Source of the DNA: Lacipirellulaceae bacterium
GTDB taxonomy: Bacteria > Planctomycetota > Planctomycetia > Pirellulales > Lacipirellulaceae
Direction: 5' to 3'
Assembly: GCA_040218535.1 (NCBI GenBank)
Contig: JAVJRG010000012.1
Coordinates: 372,001-436,000 of the forward strand
DNA length: 64,000 nt
Below the pieces are notes generated by a model. It made no database searches and had not been told where the DNA came from. It saw nothing but the letters and a program-made list of their open reading frames with translations. Below, one piece after another: positions 1-7,698 of this stretch (the stretch's first letter is position 1; each line of letters starts with the position of its first letter). The position numbers and the translations under genes were made by a program.

Positions 1-91
1 TTTGTGCGCCCACGGACGTTCTGTCCAAATTGGCTAACAATCGCGAAACTAGCGTGAAAGTCACGCAGTTTGCGAATTCTTGCGGGCGAGT

Positions 92-235
92 TTTCAGTTG
101 GCAGTGTTCAGTTTTCAGTTCTTGTTGCCCACCTGACCTCGACCGCATGAGCGGTAGGAACCAAGAGAATCGATGGCTATTCTGAAAAGGCCAAGAGCAG
201 GCAGACTGAACACTGAAAACTGAACACTGAAAACT
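92..235. repeat. Inverted pair of 4x7-bp repeat arms
   Basis: The left arm (92-119) is exactly four heptamers of the form TTTCAGT/TGGCAGT/GTTCAGT. The right arm (205-235) is the reverse-complement type, ACTGAAC/ACTGAAA alternating four times plus ACT. The arms could fold into a hairpin over about 85 bp of unrelated sequence. The right arm ends 2 bp before the GTG start of the methyltransferase, so the element may form its 5' leader. Confidence 0.85.
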
Positions 236-236
236 C

Positions 237-1049
237 GTGCGTTTGCCCCACGAAGAGAAAAACGCTGCAGCCTGGGACGAGCTTGCACGCAAACAGGCGA
301 AACTCGCCCAACCCGCACGCGACGAAGACTTTCGCGATCCGCTGGCGACGGTTGATCCGCTGGGCTGGCTGGGTGGCGACATTCGTGGCAAGCGTGTGCT
401 CTGCCTGGCGGCGGGCGGGGGTCGCCAGAGTGCCCTATATGCAGCGGCTGGAGCTGTCGTCACGGTTGTTGATCTGAGCGGCGAGATGCTTTCGCTTGAC
501 CGTACGGTTGCCTCCGAGCGAGGCCTCGAAGTGCGAACTGTTGAGACTTCGATGGACCAACTCGGCATGTTTGCCACGGGTGAGTTCGACCTCGTCATTC
601 AGCCGGTCAGCACGTGCTATGTTGCTGATGTGGCTCCCGTGTTTGCCGAGGTCGCGCGTGTGATCCGCCCCGGCGGGCTCTACGTGAGCCAACACAAGTC
701 GCCAGTTAGTTTGCAGACCGCGCTGAAGCCCGACGGACAGCATTACCCAATTGCCGAGCCCTATTACCGCGACGGCAACGGACAAAACACTCCCCTACCC
801 TCCCTCAATCAGCCAAGCCGCCTACGTGAAGCGGGCACGGTTGAGTTCCTGCACCGTTGGGAACAGATCCTCGGCGGGATGTGCCGTGCCGGGTTTGTGA
901 TCGAAGACCTCATTGAGCCAGTTCATGCCGATGCAGAGGCAGCCGTCGGGACGTTCGGGCATCGAGGGCAGTTTGTGGCACCATATTTTCGCGTGAAAGC
1001 GCGACGGATGAGAGACTTTAATTCTGATCGTAAACTCCTGAAGATCTGA
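237..1049 (+). CDS. SAM-dependent methyltransferase, class I
   Basis: Predicted Rossmann-fold methyltransferase of 270 residues; the substrate cannot be read from sequence. The SAM-binding glycine motif is seen at about residues 55-62 (LCLAAGGGRQ), followed by the acidic end of strand 2 (VVDLS). A post-motif segment FDLVIQPVS and the RPGGLYV turn are typical of ubiE/bioC-like enzymes. The start is GTG at 237; it has no clear ribosome-binding site and lies directly against a repeat arm. It is the only plus-strand gene before the divergent small membrane protein, so there is no operon evidence. The methyltransferase call is firm and any specific role is unknown. Confidence 0.8.
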   Translation: MRLPHEEKNAAAWDELARKQAKLAQPARDEDFRDPLATVDPLGWLGGDIRGKRVLCLAAGGGRQSALYAAAGAVVTVVDLSGEMLSLDRTVASERGLEVRTVETSMDQLGMFATGEFDLVIQPVSTCYVADVAPVFAEVARVIRPGGLYVSQHKSPVSLQTALKPDGQHYPIAEPYYRDGNGQNTPLPSLNQPSRLREAGTVEFLHRWEQILGGMCRAGFVIEDLIEPVHADAEAAVGTFGHRGQFVAPYFRVKARRMRDFNSDRKLLKI

Positions 1050-1054
1050 TCTCT

Positions 1055-1792
1055 CTAGGTGTTTTCAGCGTTCGGAGATTCTGTCTCTACGCTGCTTGTG
1101 GTCCCGATTCTGTCGCCAGGTTGATCAATCAATAACGCTATTTGAGATACTCCAGCGATCACGAAGCCGCACGCCAATGACAATAATTCCCAGCTATCGC
1201 TAGTGAGAAAGAATGGCAGTAGGAGCGCAGAATAGAATACGATCCCACAACCTCCATTCGCCGCTAAGAGCGTGCCTGAAACGAACGATCCAAGCAGCCA
1301 ATAAAGGCCGTCGCTGTGATTAAATAAATGTAAGAACTGGGCCTTGTTAGCCAGCCAACTTGCTATTGCAACAATGAGTGTCAGAACCATGACTTCTGCT
1401 ATCGAGATTCTCCAAGAATTCTTCTTGCTTGGATCGAGATAACCTCGTCGTCGGACACTAGTAACCAGTGCAACACCAAAGCATGTTGCCAAGACTAATA
1501 GGCAACACGCGCCAGAAATTCGCCCCCAAGACTCAAGATCATATTTCAAGTCCTGCCAACAAATGATCAAAACGGCCGTCCAAGGCACCAAGAGCACGGC
1601 CATCGCTACCCTCCATAGCCAGTGGTACTTGCCAACTACTACCCACTTGGAGACCAGAAACATCTGGCCAAACACGACACCGCCGCCGAAAACCCAGCCC
1701 TCGTAAAAAACTCCTGCTAGAAGCATAAGATTTAATAGAGCCCACAGACCGACAAGCAACCAAGTCAGCGGTCGTTGATAGAAGGTGGGCAT
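1055..1792 (-). CDS. Multi-pass membrane protein of unknown function
   Basis: I do not recognise a family. The protein (about 245 residues from the ATG at 1792) has roughly seven hydrophobic segments, beginning at WLLVGLWALLNLMLLAG, and a basic loop near the middle (VRRRGYLDPSKKN). The frame stays open upstream to 1888, but that extension is polar and lacks membrane character, so the internal ATG is preferred. The C-terminus is soluble and Ser/Thr/Glu-rich. It converges with the methyltransferase gene, with 5 bp between stop codons. It resembles the lineage-restricted integral membrane proteins common in planctomycetes. Confidence 0.6.
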   Translation of the reverse strand: MPTFYQRPLTWLLVGLWALLNLMLLAGVFYEGWVFGGGVVFGQMFLVSKWVVVGKYHWLWRVAMAVLLVPWTAVLIICWQDLKYDLESWGRISGACCLLVLATCFGVALVTSVRRRGYLDPSKKNSWRISIAEVMVLTLIVAIASWLANKAQFLHLFNHSDGLYWLLGSFVSGTLLAANGGCGIVFYSALLLPFFLTSDSWELLSLACGFVIAGVSQIALLIDQPGDRIGTTSSVETESPNAENT

Positions 1793-1933
1793 AGTCGTGC
1801 TAGCGTTCTGATGGAGCGAGTTTCTCTTCTTCAAGTTTACACCACGAACTCTCAAGCAAGCCAACCGTTGAAAAGGGGCTGTATTCAAGCGAGAATGACA
1901 ACTCCGCGAGACGTAGCTCGCGGGCTAGACATT

Positions 1934-1961
1934 ACTGCCCACTGCCTACCGCCGACTACCC
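1934..1961 (+). repeat. Single 4x7-bp repeat arm (ACTGCCN)
   Basis: Four consecutive heptamers ACTGCCC, ACTGCCT, ACCGCCG, ACTACCC end 7 bp before the ATG of the shikimate dehydrogenase-like gene. The same heptamer occurs inside ino1 at 11722-11749. No inverted partner is seen nearby. Confidence 0.75.
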
Positions 1962-1968
1962 ACTTTTG

Positions 1969-2826
1969 ATGTCCAGCCAGCCCCAACAAGACATTTGTTG
2001 CCTCATGGGCCAGCCCGTGGCGGGTAACCCGCGGCATTATATGCTGGAGGCGGCCTTTGCCGTGGCGGACCTGGATTGGCGGTTTCTCACGTTTGAAGTC
2101 GTCGAAGAAGACTTTGAGCGTGCCTTAGACGGCGTTCGAGTGCTTGGTTTTCGCGGCGTCATGCTCGCACCGCCCCACCGAGCGGCAGCACCCGCCTTAT
2201 TAGACGAGCTCACCGAATCGGCACGCGTGAGTGGTTCGGTGAATTGCGTTCAACTGACTGAACAAGGTCTGCTCGGCCACAATACTGAGGGGGCCTCGCT
2301 GAAGAAACTCGTTGAACAAACGGCATACCTCGAAGATGCCTCAGTAGTCATTCTTGGCGGCGGATTGCGGGCGCGATCGACCGCAGCTGAAATGGCGCTC
2401 GCTGGCGTCGGAGAACTGACTTTTGTCTGCCACGAACCCGAACCGTTGCAGCAGTTCGTCAACGGGCTTGTCGAACAGACGCCACTTGCGAACTGCTTTG
2501 TGGAACCGTGGCCCGCGGGTGAACCGCTCGCCGTTGCTGAAGAGTGCAACTTACTGGTGAACGCAACCCAAGTGGGTCGACTATCGCCTGATGAGCCGTT
2601 GCCGATTGTGGTGGAAAGTCTCACCCCCAGCGTTACGGTAGCAGATGTCGTCTCGAACCCTCCGGAGACTTGGCTACTTCGCCAAGCAGCCGACCAAGGC
2701 TGTCCGACGGTCGACGGACTGACGTTGCTCGTCGAGCAAGCGGCCGCGGCGTTTGAAATCTGGACCGGCGAGCAAGCGGACCGCACTGCGATGCGCGAGG
2801 CGGTTGAGGAGTTTTTGGCGCTGTAG
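1969..2826 (+). CDS. Shikimate dehydrogenase-like protein, atypical active site
   Basis: The two-domain AroE-like fold is visible. The N-terminal substrate half carries GQPVAGNPRH in place of the usual GxPIxHSxSPxxHN signature. The NADP half has the glycine-rich VVILGGGLRARST at about 125-137 and the terminal GxxMLxxQ-like region (DGLTLLVEQAA). Two residues normally essential in AroE are changed. The catalytic lysine of NVTxPxK is arginine (MLAPPHR), and the aspartate of GxNTDG is glutamate (GHNTEG). It may therefore be a paralogue that binds a different substrate or has lost shikimate activity. ATG at 1969 is chosen over the TTG one codon upstream. Confidence 0.75.
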   Translation: MSSQPQQDICCLMGQPVAGNPRHYMLEAAFAVADLDWRFLTFEVVEEDFERALDGVRVLGFRGVMLAPPHRAAAPALLDELTESARVSGSVNCVQLTEQGLLGHNTEGASLKKLVEQTAYLEDASVVILGGGLRARSTAAEMALAGVGELTFVCHEPEPLQQFVNGLVEQTPLANCFVEPWPAGEPLAVAEECNLLVNATQVGRLSPDEPLPIVVESLTPSVTVADVVSNPPETWLLRQAADQGCPTVDGLTLLVEQAAAAFEIWTGEQADRTAMREAVEEFLAL

Positions 2827-2843
2827 GGTCCGCAATGCGGACC
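2827..2843. repeat. Short palindrome between aroE-like gene and bioD
   Basis: GGTCCGCAATGCGGACC is a 7-bp inverted repeat with a 3-base loop, directly after the TAG stop of the aroE-like gene. A further GGTCCGCA fragment lies about 30 bp downstream. Confidence 0.6.
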
Positions 2844-2892
2844 ATAAAGTTCGTTTCCATGAAGTTGGTCCGCACAACGGGCCCTAAGCACT

Positions 2893-3576
2893 ATGCCCAC
2901 GCTCTTCATCACCGGCACCAGCACCGAAGTTGGCAAGACGCACATCGGAGCGATGATCGCACGATCGCTTGTCGCCAGTGGCGAAAGCGTGGGGGTTTAC
3001 AAACCGGTTGCCAGCGGCTGTCGACTTGAGGGCGCAGAACTGATCGCCGACGATGCCCTTGCTCTCTGGGAAGCTGCTGGGGAACCTCGCTCGCTGGACG
3101 AGGTGTGCCCCCAGAAGTTCCTCGCTGCGCTCTCCCCGCCGACAGCGGCAGCACAAGAAGGAAAGACCGTCGATACGAGGCTCTTACGTACCGGAATCGA
3201 AATCTGGCGGCAAAACTACGATCGCGTACTCGTTGAAGGAGCGGGCGGTTTGATGTCACCGCTGTCGGACTCCGACTTCAACGCCGACATGGCTCGCGAC
3301 TTAGGTGCCGCCCTACTGATCGTGGCGGCCAATCGACTCGGTGTGATCAACGATACGCTACAAACGGTCATCACGGCGAAAGCACGGACTCCGGAATGCC
3401 CTCTCGTTGGCGTCGTGCTCAATCAAGTCGAACCACGAACGGACGACGCAAGTTTGGCGACGAACGCAGTAGAGCTGTCTCGCAGACTTCGTGAATTCGA
3501 GGTGCCGTTGCTGGCGAGTGCTGGGTTTGGCGAAGAGAGTATTCCAGGTGTTGTCGATTGGCGGAGTGTGTTTTGA
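2893..3576 (+). CDS. bioD: Dethiobiotin synthetase
   Basis: ATP-dependent closure of the ureido ring of biotin: 7,8-diaminopelargonic acid plus CO2 gives dethiobiotin. The protein is 227 residues, normal for BioD. The N-terminal ITGTSTEVGKTH P-loop variant (residues 6-17) is diagnostic, followed by the KPVASGC motif (about 37-43) and VEGAGGLMSPL (about 114-124), which contacts substrate and nucleotide. Late motifs ANRLGVIN and GVVLNQ are also typical. No other bio genes are adjacent. The upstream gap of 66 bp contains a small palindrome. Confidence 0.95.
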   Translation: MPTLFITGTSTEVGKTHIGAMIARSLVASGESVGVYKPVASGCRLEGAELIADDALALWEAAGEPRSLDEVCPQKFLAALSPPTAAAQEGKTVDTRLLRTGIEIWRQNYDRVLVEGAGGLMSPLSDSDFNADMARDLGAALLIVAANRLGVINDTLQTVITAKARTPECPLVGVVLNQVEPRTDDASLATNAVELSRRLREFEVPLLASAGFGEESIPGVVDWRSVF

Positions 3577-3648
3577 ACAGTTGATGGGCGAAGGCTTTGA
3601 GATGGACTTCGTGCAACCGCAGCGTTGATAAAGATTCGTCCTTTGTGA

Positions 3649-3964
3649 TACGCCGAAGGCGTTACACCCCATAGCCCAGGGTTCACCCATCACGAGCCCC
3701 AGCGAGTGTGGGTGTACCCTGGGGAAGTATTGCGAACCACATAGCGACCGAGCAAAAAGGTGTGATTACCGGCGGCACATGTACGAGGTCGCAAAGGGCC
3801 GAGCCAAACCTTTCCCATTTCGACCTCGGTTGCGGTCTTCCGGTACACACACCTTGCTGCTCGGTCGATTCTGGTTGTTACACCTTTACTCAGGGTACGA
3901 TCACACTCGCTGGGGCTCGTGATGATCGAACCCTGGGCTATGTTGCTTATCGCCTTCGGCGTAA
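3649..3964. repeat. 316-bp near-full-length inverted repeat (foldback element)
   Basis: The whole stretch pairs with its own reverse complement. The outer arms share TACGCCGAAGGCG, then CATAGCCCAGGGTTC, then ATCACGAGCCCCAGCGAGTG. Inner arms share CGACCGAGCA..AAGGTGTG, TACCGG and a GAGGTCG/CGACCTC region near the centre (about 3806). Mismatches are scattered rather than clustered. It fills the gap between the convergent genes bioD and GH57, ending 14 bp past the GH57 stop. The small open frame across it has no coding character. It could be a compound terminator or a MITE-like foldback. Confidence 0.85.
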
Positions 3965-3977
3965 GAGCGAGCTTCCG

Positions 3978-6164
3978 CTAGGTCGGTACGGCTTGCACCT
4001 CAGCCGACTCCCCCATGCGGCTCTCAGCCTCGCTGGTGTCGATTTCTAGACGCATGGTGACGCTCCAGCGACCATCGGCGTCGGGGATCACCACCCAGTG
4101 CGGAACGACCGCCACTGATTGGTGAACGAGTTCGAAGCCGCCTTCGCTTTGGCTCACCGTTTCTACAGGATAGGCCCAGACGGGCGTCGGACGCTCGAAG
4201 GTGAGGCCCAGGCGAATGCCCAGCCAGCGGTCGACAAGCCCCAGTCCGGATGTCGCTTCGAGATTGAGCTGTGTTCCAAGTTGTCCAATGCCATTGCCGT
4301 CCTGGTCGGTAAAGTATCGATCGTCCGCTCCGGCAGGAAGTCCCGAGAAATTGAACTCAGGAGCCAAATGAAGACCGATATCGCTAGGCAAGTTCTCCAG
4401 TAGATAAGCGATCTCTAAAGTTGAACCGTTGCTATTGAGCGTAATTCCCTTCGTCAGCTTGATCTCGCGGCCGTTCACGTTTCCTTGACGTGACATCTGC
4501 AACTGAACGCGACCTTCCCCGCGGCGGAGCTTCGATTCGAAGCTGCCATGGACAAAGTCTCCGCGTTCTTCAGCGGTGCCGGAGACGACTTGCTCAAACG
4601 GGACATCATCAGCGTAAAAGTGATCGACTAACGAATTTCGACGATACGCGTCGTACTGCAGTCGCTCGTCGAGGCCTTCCTGCTTGAACACGACGCGATC
4701 ATGGATGCTGGCCGCACCGTCATCGCCGTGATTCTCACCCTGGAGGACTTTGCGATGGTATGCTTCCGCTCGACGAGTAAGCGTAGCCCCTAAGTTATGG
4801 CAGATGCTGTTGACGTCGAGCTCGTAGATTTGGCCACCCTGAGCAGGAGCAACCAGGGCCATCAACCGGTTATTGACCAAGCGTACTTCCTGCCGCCCGT
4901 CGAAGTTGTAATCTGCTGCCGTGACCTCGACAAAGTTCCCTTCGTTTCGCCAGCCGCGACCCTCAGCTTGGTCCAAAAGATTGTCCGCGGCGATGAGTTT
5001 CTCGAACACCGCATTACGAAGGTGTGGCAAATAGATGCCGCCGAAGGCACCATGCCAGTAACTGCAGTTGCACTGTCCGCGGTAGAGTTCACGGCGGGCC
5101 TGTTCGATGAATTCCCCTTCGATTCCTCGGTCAATCGCGTCCTGCAAACGACGGCTCACCATCTGCATGCGTGAGTACATCACGTTCGTTTCAGGGTACT
5201 TCACCTTGAAGTTTCGCCAGTAGCCACCACGTACGAAAGGCTGAATCGCGTCCCAATGGCCTGCGTCCTGCAGATCGTGCTGAGCATCCTCGTATTGATT
5301 GATCCGAGCCGCGGGCAACGACCACTCGGTCATCTCGCGGTAACTCCCCTCAGGAATATAAACCTTGCCCAACGGCGGCACGTTCTCCAGAGCTTCGGTC
5401 GGCGTGGTAACCTTTAACCAATCACTATTCTCCAGGAGTGCTTGGAAGAAACGATCGAGCCAGCCATGTTCGTAGACATGCTCCTTCGTTCCCGGCCACG
5501 TGCCGAACTTCTCGCCATCGTCGCCGAATACCATCACGGCACCAGGGCGACGTTCGGCAACGCTCCGCAGATAGTCAATCGTCTCATGCGGTTCTTGGAA
5601 GGGAAGAAGATAGCGAAGCCGTTCACTGCCGGGGAAGACGCGCAACAGATGGCAATCGTCTTCGGTGACGTAGTACCCGTCGAGTTGCTCGTCCGCGAGG
5701 CCCGCATTCTTAAAGTGGAAGTCATCGAGTACCGTGTACTCGATTCCTGCTTTGACGACATCACTGGTGAGCGATTGCTCCCAAACACGCTCGGGCATCC
5801 ACATGCCGCGGACTTTCGCTCCGAGGCGATTCTCGAGCCAATCGCGGTACGCTTCGATCTGGCCAATCCGATCACGCGAAGGAATCATCGGGAGGATCGG
5901 TTCCATCAACGGCCCGCCGACGATTTCTACACGCCCCGTAGCGACGAGCCCGGCGAGCCGATCCACGTATTCGGGGTGGTGCTGGTCAAGCCATTCCATC
6001 AGCGAACCGCTCGTGTGCAGCGCGATCCGCAAGCCCTCGTACCGCTCGAAGACATCCAGAAACGGCAGGTAACTATCGCGGTACGCCTGCTCGAACACGC
6101 CATCGAAGTTGCCGATGGGCTGATGATTATGCAGGACGAGAACTAGGCGGAGAGGTTGATTCAT
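3978..6164 (-). CDS. Glycoside hydrolase family 57 alpha-amylase / 4-alpha-glucanotransferase
   Basis: Acts on alpha-1,4-glucans, by hydrolysis or transfer of maltodextrin units; no signal peptide, so cytoplasmic. All five GH57 conserved regions are present: HNHQP (12-16), GGPLMEPI (83-90), MWMPERVWE (121-129, with the catalytic nucleophile Glu125), FGDDGEKFG (213-221, with the acid Asp) and REMTEWSLP near 280. A C-terminal beta-rich half (about 400-728) matches the extra domains found in 4-alpha-glucanotransferases of this family. Length 728 fits that subtype better than the shorter amylases. It sits near galT and glgA on the same strand, suggesting glycogen or storage-glucan turnover. Confidence 0.88.
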   Translation of the reverse strand: MNQPLRLVLVLHNHQPIGNFDGVFEQAYRDSYLPFLDVFERYEGLRIALHTSGSLMEWLDQHHPEYVDRLAGLVATGRVEIVGGPLMEPILPMIPSRDRIGQIEAYRDWLENRLGAKVRGMWMPERVWEQSLTSDVVKAGIEYTVLDDFHFKNAGLADEQLDGYYVTEDDCHLLRVFPGSERLRYLLPFQEPHETIDYLRSVAERRPGAVMVFGDDGEKFGTWPGTKEHVYEHGWLDRFFQALLENSDWLKVTTPTEALENVPPLGKVYIPEGSYREMTEWSLPAARINQYEDAQHDLQDAGHWDAIQPFVRGGYWRNFKVKYPETNVMYSRMQMVSRRLQDAIDRGIEGEFIEQARRELYRGQCNCSYWHGAFGGIYLPHLRNAVFEKLIAADNLLDQAEGRGWRNEGNFVEVTAADYNFDGRQEVRLVNNRLMALVAPAQGGQIYELDVNSICHNLGATLTRRAEAYHRKVLQGENHGDDGAASIHDRVVFKQEGLDERLQYDAYRRNSLVDHFYADDVPFEQVVSGTAEERGDFVHGSFESKLRRGEGRVQLQMSRQGNVNGREIKLTKGITLNSNGSTLEIAYLLENLPSDIGLHLAPEFNFSGLPAGADDRYFTDQDGNGIGQLGTQLNLEATSGLGLVDRWLGIRLGLTFERPTPVWAYPVETVSQSEGGFELVHQSVAVVPHWVVIPDADGRWSVTMRLEIDTSEAESRMGESAEVQAVPT

Positions 6165-6426
6165 AGCGATCGCGTAATACTCAGCGGCAAGGCCGGTAGG
6201 AAAACTTTGCGGACAATCGTCGCTGCACCGATGATGTGCGACGCGACAATTCTAATAGCATTGCGTTTTTGCCTGATTATCGCCAGTCGTCGCGGCCCCG
6301 AATCGGTGAAACGGCGGTGATTCGCAGAGATTTCTCACCGCAAGATCGGTAGGAAGCGTGTGGGCGACGGAGAGTACCCAAGTTACGGGACCGGCAAAAA
6401 CTAGCCCGCGAGCGACGGAGAGCTTT

Positions 6427-7380
6427 TTAATGAATCGTTGACCGCAGGCGCTCCGCGGCGAGTTCTGGAGCGACGGAATTGATCATCACCCCGCTGCCCA
6501 ACTCCAACCCGGCCAGCCTAGATGTGCGAGGAAGCAGTTTCCAGTGCCAACGATAAGATTCGTCAAAGTCGTCGACTGCCGGAGCTGTGTGCAGCATCAA
6601 GTTGTAAGCCGCATCAGGCAAGAAGCTGCCCAGGGCCTTCAGCAGTGTCAGAAGCACCTCAGCCAAACCAGCGATCACCTGGTCACGAACTTGTTCGAAA
6701 CGCGGCTGATGTTCGTTTGGCAAAATCCAAGTCTCGTAGGGGAGGCGTGCTGGGTAGGGACAGAGCAGCGTGAAATTCTTATCCGCTAAGACAAGCCGGT
6801 CCCCGCTACTTTGAGCTTCGGTAACCGCTGCACTGAAATAGCAATCCCCCCGTTCTCTTCGATACGCATCGGCTCGTCTCAGTTCGTGGGCGAATCCCTG
6901 CGGAAGAAACTGAAAGGCCGTAAGCTGGCTATGCACATGCGCAAGCGAAGCACCTGCAGCAGGGCCAGCGTTCTTGAAAAGGGCCACGGACTGATACCGC
7001 TTGTCAGCGAGCCAATACCGCAAACGATCACGCTGGACGGTTAGAATCCGCGTCCATTGCTGGACATCCAAATCTGCAGGATCGGTGACATGCTCCGGCG
7101 ACTCGATAATCACTTCATGCATCCCAAGCTCTCCGGTGACTGCCGGATACTTGTTGGGAACCACTCGCACTTGCCAATTGCCTTGCTCATCGCAACTCTC
7201 TGCGACCGTGGGAGGCGTTTCTTGCTCGTGACCGGCGCAAAAAGGGCAACCGCGTTTACTAGCCGGCGAGCTACGCTCGGTGAGGGAATCGTCAACGACG
7301 AAGTCCTGCGGTCGCAAGCTTCGATCCGCGGCGATTAGTACCTGCTGGCCGGTGAGTGGATCGATGCGGAGCTGGTTCAT
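6427..7380 (-). CDS. galT: Galactose-1-phosphate uridylyltransferase family protein
   Basis: Transfers a nucleotidyl group between sugar phosphates through a uridylyl-histidine intermediate (Leloir pathway for GalT proper). Seen: zinc-site CPFC near residue 45, NKYPAV, HEVIIESPEH, and the active-site AGASLAHVHSQL, where the second histidine of HxHxQ is the nucleophile. A length of 317 is slightly short for GalT. Its start overlaps the stop of a small membrane protein gene by 4 bp, so the two are probably translationally coupled, with glgA 34 bp further upstream. A sugar-1-phosphate adenylyl or other nucleotidyltransferase role is possible; position beside glgA and GH57 points to glucan metabolism. 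Confidence 0.85.
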   Translation of the reverse strand: MNQLRIDPLTGQQVLIAADRSLRPQDFVVDDSLTERSSPASKRGCPFCAGHEQETPPTVAESCDEQGNWQVRVVPNKYPAVTGELGMHEVIIESPEHVTDPADLDVQQWTRILTVQRDRLRYWLADKRYQSVALFKNAGPAAGASLAHVHSQLTAFQFLPQGFAHELRRADAYRRERGDCYFSAAVTEAQSSGDRLVLADKNFTLLCPYPARLPYETWILPNEHQPRFEQVRDQVIAGLAEVLLTLLKALGSFLPDAAYNLMLHTAPAVDDFDESYRWHWKLLPRTSRLAGLELGSGVMINSVAPELAAERLRSTIH

Positions 7381-7664
7381 TGCCTGCTTTCCTCGTTCCC
7401 ACGCTCACAACGCATAAAAAACATCCAAAACAGACCTAGGCTGACCACCCCAACCAATGCGCCCAACCAAGTGCGCCCGAATAGTGCAGCAACGGCCAGA
7501 AAAGGAGCAAGCATCATCACGTGAGTCAGTGGAACTTCGTAAGGTGAAGACACCCTGACGCGATGAAGCCTGGTAATCGTCACGTAACAAGAGACACAAA
7601 CAGCCAACCAAAAAGTTGCCAATAGAAGTCCACGTACTCTAAACTGAGGCCGAGGGACCTTCAT
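7377..7664 (-). CDS. Small membrane protein between glgA and galT
   Basis: A 95-residue protein from the ATG at 7664, with a basic N-terminus (KVPRPQFRVRG) followed by about three hydrophobic helices. The motif FRVRGLLLATFWLAV is of the type F-x-[LV]-R-x-LLL-x-T seen in many short planctomycete membrane proteins. The upstream open frame to 7850 overlaps the glgA end and looks non-coding. It begins 34 bp after the glgA stop and its own TGA overlaps the ATG of galT, so it is the middle gene of a three-gene unit. Function unknown. Confidence 0.6.
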   Translation of the reverse strand: MKVPRPQFRVRGLLLATFWLAVCVSCYVTITRLHRVRVSSPYEVPLTHVMMLAPFLAVAALFGRTWLGALVGVVSLGLFWMFFMRCERGNEESRQ

Positions 7665-7698
7665 GGCGATCTGTCGATTCCGCTGCAAGATAGTCGAC

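Noticed and set aside
3708-4049. Open frame over the foldback
   Set aside because: Falls in the inverted repeat and the GH57 3' end, with no coding signs.
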